Positions 1-6,363 of a stretch of DNA of 10,848 nt are shown here, in pieces. Under the pieces are notes generated by a model that saw only the letters and a list, made by a program, of their open reading frames with translations, was not told the origin of the DNA and ran no database searches. The stretch comes from Bacteroidales bacterium Bact_23 (lineage in GTDB: Bacteria > Bacteroidota > Bacteroidia > Bacteroidales > Lentimicrobiaceae): assembly GCA_001603685.1 (NCBI GenBank), contig LUZO01000034.1, forward strand, positions 1 to 10,848. Direction: 5' to 3'. How positions within the stretch are numbered: position 1 is the first letter of the stretch; every line of letters starts with the position of its first letter. The translations under genes and the position numbers were made by a program.

Positions 1-45
1 GGGTACGGCTTAAGTGATAATTTTTCATCATTTATTCATTAAAAA

Positions 46-501
46 ATGGACACATTAAGTTATAAAACTTTGTCGGCCACACCTTCTAATATTCAGAAGA
101 ATTGGGTGTTGGTTGATGCTGAGGATCAGGTTCTTGGCCGTCTTGCTAGCAAAGTTGCCAATCTGTTGAGGGGAAAATACAAAACCAATTTCTCTCCCCA
201 TATGGATTGCGGCGATTATGTTATTGTAATCAATGCCGAAAAGATCAGGCTCACGGGTAAAAAGTTAACTGATAAGGTTTATGTTCGTTATACCGGATAT
301 CCGGGCGGACAGCGTTTTGCCACTCCCCGCGAGCTTTTGCAGAAGCATCCAGAGCGGGTTATTGAGAAGGCAGTAAAAGGCATGCTTCCCGGCAACAAGC
401 TTGGAAACGCTTTGTACCGTAACCTAAAAGTGTATGCCGGTTCTGAGCATCCGCATCAGGCACAGCAGCCACAATTGATTAACCTTAATTCAATCAAATA
501 G
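46..501 (+). CDS. rplM: Large-subunit ribosomal protein uL13 (L13)
   Basis: Structural protein of the 50S subunit, an early-assembling 23S rRNA-binding protein. The 151-residue protein shows the L13 signature at about residues 106-142: AVKGMLPGNKLG, then LKVYAGSEHPHQAQ and a proline. The N-terminal half has the conserved WVLVDAEDQVLGRLAS block (20-35) and DYVIVINAEKI (57-67). Length is slightly above the usual ~142-150 because of a leader of about 18 residues (MDTLSYKT...), which I regard as typical of Bacteroidota L13. The start is preceded by an A-run (ttaaaaa) and no Shine-Dalgarno sequence. It is the first gene of the visible operon; rpsI begins 2 bases after its stop, so the two are almost certainly co-transcribed and translationally coupled. 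The promoter, if directly upstream, lies mostly outside the window. Confidence 0.98.
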   Translation: MDTLSYKTLSATPSNIQKNWVLVDAEDQVLGRLASKVANLLRGKYKTNFSPHMDCGDYVIVINAEKIRLTGKKLTDKVYVRYTGYPGGQRFATPRELLQKHPERVIEKAVKGMLPGNKLGNALYRNLKVYAGSEHPHQAQQPQLINLNSIK

Positions 502-503
502 CA

Positions 504-890
504 ATGGAAGTAATCAACACACTTGGCAGGCGCAAAACTGCCGTAGCCCGTATCTATATGTCTGACGGAAGCGGTTCCATTACCGTAAATGGTAGGGATT
601 ATAAGGATTATTTCCCCACCGGTACTCTTCAGTACATGGTAACCCAGCCGTTTGAACTCTCGGATACTGTTGGTAAGTTTGATATAAAAGCCAATCTTGA
701 TGGTGGCGGAATTACCGGCCAGGCCGAAGCGCTCCGTCTTGCCATTTCAAAAGCGTTGTGCGAACAGGATCCTGAAAGACGTCCTGTTTTGAAAGCAAAA
801 GGGTTGCTGCGCAGAGACCCGAGAATGGTTGAAAGGAAGAAACCCGGCCAGCCAGGTGCCCGCAGGAAATTCCAGTTCAGCAAACGATAA
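504..890 (+). CDS. rpsI: Small-subunit ribosomal protein uS9 (S9)
   Basis: Structural protein of the 30S head; in the known family its extended C-terminal tail reaches the P site and its last Arg contacts tRNA. The 128-residue product matches the usual length. It opens with NTLGRRKTAVARIYM (5-19), carries the S9 signature GGGITGQAEALRLAISKAL (67-85), and ends in the basic tail RRKFQFSKR with the expected terminal Lys-Arg. The stop of rplM is 2 bases upstream, the standard rplM-rpsI pair. No Shine-Dalgarno sequence precedes the ATG. The next gene, rpsB, follows after 118 bases that hold a candidate RNA structure rather than an obvious terminator. Confidence 0.98.
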   Translation: MEVINTLGRRKTAVARIYMSDGSGSITVNGRDYKDYFPTGTLQYMVTQPFELSDTVGKFDIKANLDGGGITGQAEALRLAISKALCEQDPERRPVLKAKGLLRRDPRMVERKKPGQPGARRKFQFSKR

Positions 891-902
891 TCCTGAAAGG
901 TG

Positions 903-971
903 TTTAGTATCTAAATTGCCGGGACCTACCGAAATTTCAGCAGTTGCCTGAATTGGAGCTACCCGGTGATT
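903..971 (+). promoter_or_regulatory. Candidate structured leader RNA between rpsI and rpsB
   Basis: The 118-base gap between rpsI and rpsB can form a 10-bp closing stem, 914-923 with 962-971, containing five consecutive G-C pairs and two G-U wobbles. Inside it a second hairpin pairs 936-940 with 948-952 around a 7-base loop (941-947), extendable past a bulged base at 935 to 933-934/953-954. A short alternative hairpin (903-907 with 911-915, loop 908-910) competes for bases 914-915. No T-tract follows the main stem, so it does not look like a terminator. The remaining bases up to the rpsB ATG (about 983-1008) are A-rich and unpaired, as expected for a Bacteroidota initiation region. By analogy with autoregulatory leaders of rpsB in other bacteria, it may bind uS2; that is inference from position and hand folding only. 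Confidence 0.45.
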
Positions 972-1008
972 GATTTTCACAGAATGTAAACAAAAAACAA
1001 AAAATTAA

Positions 1009-1914
1009 ATGGCAAGAACAACTTTTGAAGAATTACTGGATGCCGGTTCACATTTCGGCCATCTGAAACGCAAATGGAACCCGAACATGGCTCCCTATAT
1101 TTTTATGGAGCGCAACGGCATTCATATTATTGACCTTTATAAAACCATCGCCAAGATCGACGAGGCAGCCGCTGCCATGAAGCAGATTACCAAGTCGGGC
1201 AAGAGGGTTCTTTTCGTTGCTACCAAAAAGCAGGCAAAGGATATCGTTGCCGAACAGGTTAAGGCTGTTGGAATGCCCTATGTTACTGAGCGCTGGCCCG
1301 GCGGAATGCTTACCAATTTTGCCACCATCCGCAAGGCTGTCCGCAAAATGTCGTCAATCGACAAGCTGATGAGCAGCCCCAGCTACGAGAATATTTCAAA
1401 GCGTGAGCGCCTTCAGATTGCCCGTGAGCGTGCCAAACTTGAGAAGAACCTTGGTTCAATCGCCGACCTGGGACGCCTGCCGGCTGCACTGTTTGTGGTA
1501 GATATCGTAAAAGAGCACATTGCAATTGCAGAGGCCCGCAAACTGAATATCCCCACCTTTGCCATCGTTGATACCAACTCAGATCCCAATCTGGTTGACT
1601 TCCCGATTCCGGCCAATGACGACGCATCGAAATCAATCAGCCTGATTGTTGGAAAAATGGTTCAGGCCATCGAAGAAGGATTGATGGAGAGAAAGATTGA
1701 TCGTGATAAACGCGATGATGACAGGGATGATCTTGGTCAGGGCGCTCTGGATCGTGGTTTTGACGATCTGGATAACGAAGACGACGATTTAATTGGCGGT
1801 GCTGAGCGCACTCGTTCAAAAGGCGTCGCAGGTGAAGATTCCGGTGAAGAAGGACGCAGAGGAAAACCGGGCGGACGCAAACCGCTGGGAAAAAGGCCCG
1901 GACCGCGCAAATAA
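1009..1914 (+). CDS. rpsB: Small-subunit ribosomal protein uS2 (S2) with long charged C-terminal tail
   Basis: 30S subunit protein that joins late in assembly at the neck of the subunit. Residues 1-228 are an ordinary S2 core: LLDAGSHFGH (9-18), WNPNMAPYIFMERNGIHIIDL (23-43), ERWPGGMLTNFATIR (94-108), then LPAALFVVDI (157-166) and the NIPTFAIVDTNSDPN block (180-194). The family is usually about 230-260 residues; this protein has 301. The surplus is a low-complexity tail: residues 231-260 hold 15 Asp/Glu in 30 positions, and 281-301 hold 9 Lys/Arg in 21 with Gly-Pro spacing. The reading frame stays open and the next gene starts normally, so the tail is not an obvious frameshift artefact. The ATG is preceded by an A-rich stretch (caaaaaacaaaaaattaa) without a Shine-Dalgarno sequence. 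tsf follows after 27 bases, the nearly universal rpsB-tsf pairing. Confidence 0.97.
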   Translation: MARTTFEELLDAGSHFGHLKRKWNPNMAPYIFMERNGIHIIDLYKTIAKIDEAAAAMKQITKSGKRVLFVATKKQAKDIVAEQVKAVGMPYVTERWPGGMLTNFATIRKAVRKMSSIDKLMSSPSYENISKRERLQIARERAKLEKNLGSIADLGRLPAALFVVDIVKEHIAIAEARKLNIPTFAIVDTNSDPNLVDFPIPANDDASKSISLIVGKMVQAIEEGLMERKIDRDKRDDDRDDLGQGALDRGFDDLDNEDDDLIGGAERTRSKGVAGEDSGEEGRRGKPGGRKPLGKRPGPRK

Positions 1915-1941
1915 TTAATAACACGAAAAACTAATTGATTT

Positions 1942-2775
1942 ATGGTAAATATAACTGCTGCTGATGTTAATAAACTGCGCCAGATGACCGGTGCGGGGAT
2001 GATGGACTGCAAAAAGGCTCTTCAGGAGAATGATGGCGATTTTGAAAAAGCAATCGATTATCTGCGTAAAAAAGGTGCAAAACTTGCTGCTAAACGCGCC
2101 GATAAGGATGCCAACGAAGGGATTGTTATTGCAAAAACCAACGAAGCCAAAGATTATGCAGCTATTTTTATGCTTAACTGCGAAACGGATTTTGTGGCTA
2201 AGAATCAGGAATTCATCGATTTCTCAAATCTTCTGATTGCGAAAGCCATTGAAAAAATGCCGGCAAACATCGAGGAGTTTAAAGCTCTTGATATTAATGG
2301 CCGTACCGTGGAAGAGAACATAACCGAGATGGTTGGTAAAACCGGCGAAAAAATGGATCTTGCTCATTTTGAGTCAATCCGCGCTGCCCGCGTTTTTGCT
2401 TACAATCACCCCGGAAATCGCCTCGCCACCATTCTCGGGCTGACCAAAGCAGTTGATGGTGTTGATCAGGCCGGACACGAAGTTGCCATGCAGATTGCTG
2501 CCATGGCTCCCGTTGCCATCGATAAGGATGATGTTTCACCGGAAACCATCGCACGCGAGATTGAAATTGGAAAAGAGCAGGCTCGTCAGGAGGGAAAACC
2601 TGAAGATATGCTTGAGAAGATTGCAATCGGCAAACTGAATAAATTCTATAAGGAAAGCACTCTGCTGAACCAGGAATTTGTTCGGGATAATAAACTCTCG
2701 GTAGGCGAGTATCTCCGCAAGATCGACAAAGATCTTACCGTTACTGCATTCAAACGCTTTATGCTTGGTGCGTAG
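1942..2775 (+). CDS. tsf: Translation elongation factor Ts (EF-Ts)
   Basis: Guanine-nucleotide exchange factor that releases GDP from EF-Tu in the cytoplasm. The 277-residue protein has the N-terminal UBA-like domain with EF-Ts signature 1, LRQMTGAGMMDCKKAL (12-27), and signature 2, NCETDFVAKN (79-88), where the Thr-Asp-Phe-Val stretch contacts the EF-Tu G domain in known structures. The core domain follows with HPGNRLA (156-162) and MQIAAMAP (183-190), and the protein ends with a normal SVGEYL...VTAFKRFMLG block. Length fits the family. It is the last gene of the operon: an intrinsic terminator begins about 20 bases after the stop. The start has no Shine-Dalgarno sequence. Confidence 0.98.
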   Translation: MVNITAADVNKLRQMTGAGMMDCKKALQENDGDFEKAIDYLRKKGAKLAAKRADKDANEGIVIAKTNEAKDYAAIFMLNCETDFVAKNQEFIDFSNLLIAKAIEKMPANIEEFKALDINGRTVEENITEMVGKTGEKMDLAHFESIRAARVFAYNHPGNRLATILGLTKAVDGVDQAGHEVAMQIAAMAPVAIDKDDVSPETIAREIEIGKEQARQEGKPEDMLEKIAIGKLNKFYKESTLLNQEFVRDNKLSVGEYLRKIDKDLTVTAFKRFMLGA

Positions 2776-2797
2776 CCGTTACAGAATTCTTGAAATG

Positions 2798-2823
2798 AGC
2801 CGTCCCCCGGGGCGGCTTTTTTT
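2798..2823 (+). terminator. Intrinsic terminator of the rplM-rpsI-rpsB-tsf operon
   Basis: A GC-rich hairpin pairs agccg (2798-2802) with cggct (2813-2817) and extends past one bulged T (2803) with three C-G pairs, leaving a 3-base loop. It is followed at once by a run of seven T (2817-2823, the first shared with the stem). It lies 22 bases past the tsf stop. The reverse strand has no T-run after the stem, so it should act only on + strand transcription. Confidence 0.88.
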
Positions 2824-2850
2824 ATCCGGAAGTTTTTGTGCGCCGATTGT

Positions 2851-2876
2851 ATGGATGTTATGGCCGTGACATCCGT
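2851..2876. repeat. Extra inverted repeat between the two terminators
   Basis: A 10-bp inverted repeat pairs 2851-2860 with 2867-2876 around a 6-base loop; the core ggatgt/acatcc is perfect and two pairs are G-U wobbles in the + strand RNA. On the + strand it is followed by A, not T, and on the - strand it sits just beyond the T-run of the opposing terminator, so it is not itself a standard terminator. It may protect transcript 3' ends or be incidental. Confidence 0.5.
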
Positions 2877-2910
2877 AAAAAACGAAAGGCCGCCAACCGG
2901 GCAGCCTTTC
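2877..2910 (-). terminator. Intrinsic terminator of the dcw cluster (after yqeY)
   Basis: Reading the - strand, gaaaggc (complement of 2904-2910) pairs with gcctttc (complement of 2884-2890). After a single mismatch three more G-C pairs extend the stem over a 5-base loop. Six T follow almost directly (complement of 2877-2882, one base after the stem). It lies 23 bases past the yqeY stop codon, as expected for the end of the division operon. The + strand has no T-run after this stem. Confidence 0.85.
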
Positions 2911-2933
2911 ACGAGTCATACATAGAATTTATA

Positions 2934-3383
2934 TCAGGGATTTAGTAGTTCTTTTACAATTCCGGCTATGGTTTTGTTGTCGGCTTTGCCTGCCAGTTGT
3001 TGCGATGCGGCAGCCATTACCTTCCCCATATCCTTAATTCCTGAAGCACCGCTGCTGCTGATAATTTCACGGATGAACGGAATAATTGCGTCGCGGTCCA
3101 GTTGCTCCGGCAGAAAAGTTTCAATGATACCCGCCTGAAACAGTTCGGCGTCAGCCAGATCGTTGCGCTGCTGCTGTTTGTAAATTTCAGCGGTTTCGCG
3201 GCGTTGTTTTACCAGTTTCTGAAGAATCTTTATTTCGTCATCAGCAGTTACTTCTCCTCCGCCTTCGCTGGTTTTTGCCAGCATTAGTGCAGCTTTTACG
3301 GCACGCAGCGCTTCCAGCTTATCCTTTTCGCGCGCCAGCATGGCGTTTTTTATCTCCTGGTTTATTTTATCAGTCAGGTTCAT
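2934..3383 (-). CDS. yqeY: GatB/YqeY domain protein
   Basis: Small all-helical cytoplasmic protein of the YqeY family, related to the C-terminal tRNA-binding region of GatB (amidotransferase subunit B). Its own function is not established. The 149 residues match the family length. Visible family features are MNLTDKINQEIKNAMLAREK at the start, LRAVKAAL (26-33), the helix KLVKQRRETAEIYKQQQRNDL (56-76), the ETFLPEQL turn (88-95) and the C-terminal DMGKVMAAASQQLAGKADNK block (118-137). It starts 15 bases after the ftsZ stop, without a Shine-Dalgarno sequence, and is the last gene before the operon terminator. I believe the placement after ftsZ recurs in Bacteroidota. It does not replace GatB: the catalytic N-terminal portion of that subunit is absent. 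Confidence 0.93.
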   Translation of the reverse strand: MNLTDKINQEIKNAMLAREKDKLEALRAVKAALMLAKTSEGGGEVTADDEIKILQKLVKQRRETAEIYKQQQRNDLADAELFQAGIIETFLPEQLDRDAIIPFIREIISSSGASGIKDMGKVMAAASQQLAGKADNKTIAGIVKELLNP

Positions 3384-3398
3384 GGCAGGTGTAAATCT

Positions 3399-5009
3399 TT
3401 AATCCACATTGTCATGAAGAAATGAATTATTCTGCCTCATTTCAGTCTGATTGCTTTCTGTTTTAAACAGGGTATATCTCGAAACTTCCGATTCGCCTGA
3501 TGCCGGAGTCTGTTTTAACTCTATATTTCTACGCTGGTATGCAGGCTGATTTTCCATTTCGGCCAATCCATCGGGTGTGGCAATTTTCGAGCTTATTTCC
3601 ATTAGCCTCGAATAGCGTTCGTTAGCCAGCTCTTCCTGCCTGGCAGCGCCTTCAGAGTCATTGCCGTCGTTCTGCTTATCGGGCATAAAGCTTCTCAGAA
3701 ATTCAAATCCGGGCTGTTTTTCGGAGTTGGTTTTTAGTGGAGTTGCAACAAAACTTTCCGCAGGTTTTTCGGCCGGAGTTTCGGTTTTGGGCTGGGTAAG
3801 ATCAAAAACGATGGTACGCTGGCTTTCCTGCGGTTGCCTTGCATCAATTGCCGGTGGAGGCGGCGGTGGCGTCTGTGCCGGCTGCCGATCCTGCTCTCTG
3901 GTTTTGGTAATCAGTGTAATTTCTTCGATTTGCGACGGAGCAGGCTTTTCAGCTTCTATGCGCGGCACCGGCTGATGCTTAGGTTCGGAACTTTCGAGTG
4001 GATAAACAATGACATTTGCCGGTTTTGCAGGTTCATTAACCACTTTGCTTTTCGAATCAAATCCTGTTGCAATCAGTGTAATGCTGATTTTATCGCCCAG
4101 CGCCTCGTCGGTTCCGTTACCCCAGATGATATCGGCGCCCGAACCGGCTTCGTGCTGTATGTAGTCGGTAATCTCCATTACCTCATCAAGTGTAATTTCT
4201 TCGGCACCTGAAGAGATGTAGAGCAGGATGTTGCTTGCTCCGCGTATGTTTGCATCGTCGAGCAGGGGAGAGGCCATAGCCATCTGAACGGCTTCGAGTG
4301 CCCGGTTTTCGCCTTCGGCAATGCCGGAGCCCATGATGGCTTTTCCGCTGTCTTTCATAACTGTTTTTACATCCTCGAAGTCAACATTGATGTAACCTGT
4401 AACGGTAATAATTTCGGCAATTCCTTTTGCCGCTACAGTCAGTATGTTGTCTGCCTTGCTGAAGGCTTCCGATAGTTTCAGGTCGCCTTCGAGTTCACGC
4501 AGTTTATCGTTGCATATAATAAGCAGAGTGTCAACCGATTTTCTCAGTTCATCGATACCGGCTCTGGCCTGCTGAGCTCGTTTTCTGCCTTCGAAAGAGA
4601 AAGGCAGGGTGACAATTCCGACGGTCAGGATACCGAGTTCTTTTGCAAGAGCAGCTATAACCGGTGCTGCTCCGGTTCCGGTGCCACCGCCCATTCCGGC
4701 GGTAATAAACACCATTTTGGTATTCGATTCCAGAATTTTCCGGATGTCATCAATGTTTTCAGTGGCCGCTTCTTTACCAACCTGAGGTATGGCGCCGGCA
4801 CCAAGGCCTTTGGTGCCAAGCTGTATCTTGAGGGGAACCGGACTGGTGTCGAGGGCCTGGCCGTCGGTGTTGCAAATCATGAAGTCAACACCGCGGATGC
4901 CTTGTTTGAACATATGGGTTACAGCATTGCTGCCGCCACCACCTACACCGATTACTTTTATGATGGAAGATTGATTTTTTGGCAGTTCGAATTTGAGCAT
5001 TTCAGGCAT
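3399..5009 (-). CDS. ftsZ: Cell division protein FtsZ (tubulin-like GTPase)
   Basis: Polymerises with GTP into the cytoplasmic Z ring that recruits the divisome. The GTPase core covers residues 15-317: VIGVGGGGSNAV (19-30), the tubulin signature GGGTGTG (107-113) and the synergy loop NVDFEDVKTVM (208-218), whose Asn208, Asp210 and Asp213 are the residues needed for hydrolysis across the polymer interface. Residues 318 to about 457 form a Pro/Glu/Lys-rich linker with six consecutive prolines (381-386). A second block, about 458-499, looks less disordered (RYSRLMEI, then PAYQRRNIEL at 489-498). The end, RQNNSFLHDNVD (525-536), is the likely partner-binding tail. At 536 residues it is far longer than the ~380 of E. 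coli. The first ATG is chosen over Met4 because AGGAG lies 9 bases upstream of it. The 85-base gap to ftsA is the largest in the cluster and may allow separate control. Confidence 0.98.
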   Translation of the reverse strand: MPEMLKFELPKNQSSIIKVIGVGGGGSNAVTHMFKQGIRGVDFMICNTDGQALDTSPVPLKIQLGTKGLGAGAIPQVGKEAATENIDDIRKILESNTKMVFITAGMGGGTGTGAAPVIAALAKELGILTVGIVTLPFSFEGRKRAQQARAGIDELRKSVDTLLIICNDKLRELEGDLKLSEAFSKADNILTVAAKGIAEIITVTGYINVDFEDVKTVMKDSGKAIMGSGIAEGENRALEAVQMAMASPLLDDANIRGASNILLYISSGAEEITLDEVMEITDYIQHEAGSGADIIWGNGTDEALGDKISITLIATGFDSKSKVVNEPAKPANVIVYPLESSEPKHQPVPRIEAEKPAPSQIEEITLITKTREQDRQPAQTPPPPPPAIDARQPQESQRTIVFDLTQPKTETPAEKPAESFVATPLKTNSEKQPGFEFLRSFMPDKQNDGNDSEGAARQEELANERYSRLMEISSKIATPDGLAEMENQPAYQRRNIELKQTPASGESEVSRYTLFKTESNQTEMRQNNSFLHDNVD

Positions 5010-5018
5010 CTTTTTGGT

Positions 5019-5023
5019 CTCCT
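5019..5023 (-). promoter_or_regulatory. Shine-Dalgarno sequence of ftsZ
   Basis: The - strand reads taggagaccaaaaag before the ftsZ ATG, placing AGGAG 9 bases from the start codon. It decides the start: Met1 has good spacing while Met4 would be 18 bases away. Such sites are uncommon in Bacteroidota, and most other genes in this window lack one. Confidence 0.65.
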
Positions 5024-5042
5024 AAATTAAGTTAATATTTTT

Positions 5043-5079
5043 TGATAATTCATGGTTTATCAGCTGTTTTATCAACAGC
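5043..5079 (-). promoter_or_regulatory. Repeat and hairpin cluster in the ftsA-ftsZ gap
   Basis: The 85-base gap contains three copies of the hexamer ttatca/tgataa: inverted at 5043-5048, then direct at 5057-5062 and 5069-5074. The two direct copies sit in a longer near-repeat with a 12-base period (5054-5063 and 5066-5075). A perfect 6-bp hairpin also exists, gctgtt (5063-5068) with aacagc (5074-5079), loop 5069-5073. No T-run follows on the - strand, so it is not a terminator, and I see no convincing Bacteroidota promoter (TTTG ... TAnnTTTG). It could be an operator, a processing site or chance in AT-rich DNA. Confidence 0.3.
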
Positions 5080-5094
5080 CAATTTGTTAATATC

Positions 5095-6357
5095 TCAGTT
5101 GTTTCCATCCTCTTCGAAGAATCGTCTTATTTTGTCGAGGAAGCCGGTTCTGGGCGGTTTACCAGGCTTTTTCGGTTCTTTTCCCGCTTTTTGCTCCTCC
5201 TTTTCAACTTTCTGAAGCCCGATAATTACCAGGCCGATACCGGTTGCATAGGCAGGGCTTGCCATCTCTTCCGGAACACCCGGTGCGAGATGCTCATTCG
5301 GATAGCCGATGCGGGTATCCATACCGGTGATGAATTCGGTTAGCTGGCTGATGTGCTTCAACTGGGCCCCGCCTCCCGTGAGTACGATTCCTGCAATGAG
5401 TTTCTTTTCGTATCCGGAGTTCTTGATTTCGAAGTAGATATGTTCAATTATCTCTTCCATTCGCGCCTGAATGATGCTTGCAAGGTTTCGCAGGGTAATT
5501 TCTTTTGGCGGCCTTCCGCGCAATCCGGGAATGGCTACCACCTCTTCGTCGCGGTTTTCACTGGCCAGTGCCGAACCAAATTTTACCTTAAGGTCTTCGG
5601 CATATTTTTTTATGATGGTGCAGCCTTCCTTGATGTCTTCGGTAATGATATCGCCGCCAAACGGAATCACGGCAGTATGCCTCAGAATTCCATCCTGGAA
5701 GATGGCAATATCGGTGGTTCCGCCGCCGATATCCACCAGCACGACACCCGCCTCTTTCTCTTCCTCACTCAAAACAGCTTCGGCAGAAGCCAGTGGTTCG
5801 AGCAGCAGCGAAGCGACCTCAAGGTTGGCTTTTGAGATGCACTTGTAGATGTTTTTCGCTGCCATTGTCTGGCCGGTAATGATGTGGAAATTGGCTTCCA
5901 GCTGATGTCCGAGCATCCCTTTGGGCTGTTTGATGCCTGTTTCTCCATCCACCGTATATTCCTGAGCTATTACATCAATGATATCCTCACCCGGATTCAT
6001 GGCCAGTTTGAACATGTTCTCATTCAGTCCGTCAATATCAGACTGGTTGATCTCAACCTCGGCATTCGGCCTGATGTACGATCCGCGGTACTGAATGCTT
6101 TTTATGTGTTGTCCGGCTATACCGACATTTACCGTTGCAATATTGGTATCAGAACTGCCCTCGGCATCCTTCACGGCCGTAGTTATGCTTTGCACGGTGT
6201 CGTCAATGTTTGCAACAACCCCTCTTTTTACCCCGATTGATTCGGTACGCCCGAATCCAAGGATTTCGATTTTCCCGTTCTCGTTGCGACGGCCTACTAT
6301 GGCTGCTATTTTCGAGGTGCCAATGTCAAGCCCGACAATAATTTCAGATGCTCCCAT
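5095..6357 (-). CDS. ftsA: Cell division protein FtsA (actin-like membrane tether for FtsZ)
   Basis: Actin-family ATPase that binds the FtsZ tail and anchors it to the inner face of the membrane. Nucleotide-binding motifs are in order: phosphate 1 LDIGTSKIAAIVG (10-22), phosphate 2 VDIGGGTTDIAIF (208-220) and the adenosine motif GIVLTGGGAQL (323-333). The FtsA-specific 1C (SHS2) subdomain lies between the first two, about residues 85-165. After the core comes a Lys/Pro-rich linker (384-404) and a C-terminal amphipathic helix, GFLDKIRRFFEED (405-417), the usual membrane-targeting sequence. The 420 residues match the family. It starts 6 bases after the ftsQ stop with no Shine-Dalgarno sequence, so translational coupling to ftsQ is likely. 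Confidence 0.97.
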   Translation of the reverse strand: MGASEIIVGLDIGTSKIAAIVGRRNENGKIEILGFGRTESIGVKRGVVANIDDTVQSITTAVKDAEGSSDTNIATVNVGIAGQHIKSIQYRGSYIRPNAEVEINQSDIDGLNENMFKLAMNPGEDIIDVIAQEYTVDGETGIKQPKGMLGHQLEANFHIITGQTMAAKNIYKCISKANLEVASLLLEPLASAEAVLSEEEKEAGVVLVDIGGGTTDIAIFQDGILRHTAVIPFGGDIITEDIKEGCTIIKKYAEDLKVKFGSALASENRDEEVVAIPGLRGRPPKEITLRNLASIIQARMEEIIEHIYFEIKNSGYEKKLIAGIVLTGGGAQLKHISQLTEFITGMDTRIGYPNEHLAPGVPEEMASPAYATGIGLVIIGLQKVEKEEQKAGKEPKKPGKPPRTGFLDKIRRFFEEDGNN

Positions 6358-6363
6358 ATTTTA

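Noticed and set aside
18..25. TAATTTTT upstream of rplM, one base off the Bacteroidota -7 box TAnnTTTG
   Set aside because: The matching -33 element would lie outside the window and the sequence is AT-rich, so the match alone is weak.
912..919. taaattgc in the rpsI-rpsB gap as a possible -7 promoter box
   Set aside because: No TTG-type -33 element at the right spacing, and the bases take part in the predicted stem.
629..980. Reverse-strand open frames opposite rpsI (629-883 and 747-980)
   Set aside because: Antisense to a strongly conserved ribosomal gene, with no recognisable protein features; coding shadows.
1690..1914. rpsB tail as a frameshift artefact
   Set aside because: The charge pattern is biologically coherent, the frame ends just before tsf, and no alternative frame gives a better S2 C-terminus.
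2646..2912. Reverse-strand open frame of 88 codons crossing the tsf end and the intergenic region
   Set aside because: It runs through the terminator hairpins and the tsf coding sequence and resembles no protein family.
3661..4211. Two overlapping + strand open frames opposite ftsZ, including a glycine-rich run
   Set aside because: The glycine run is the complement of the FtsZ polyproline codons; no initiation signals or domains.
5353..5848. Long + strand open frames (160 and 125 codons) opposite ftsA
   Set aside because: Two frames open over the same stretch because of the codon composition of ftsA; neither product looks like a real protein.
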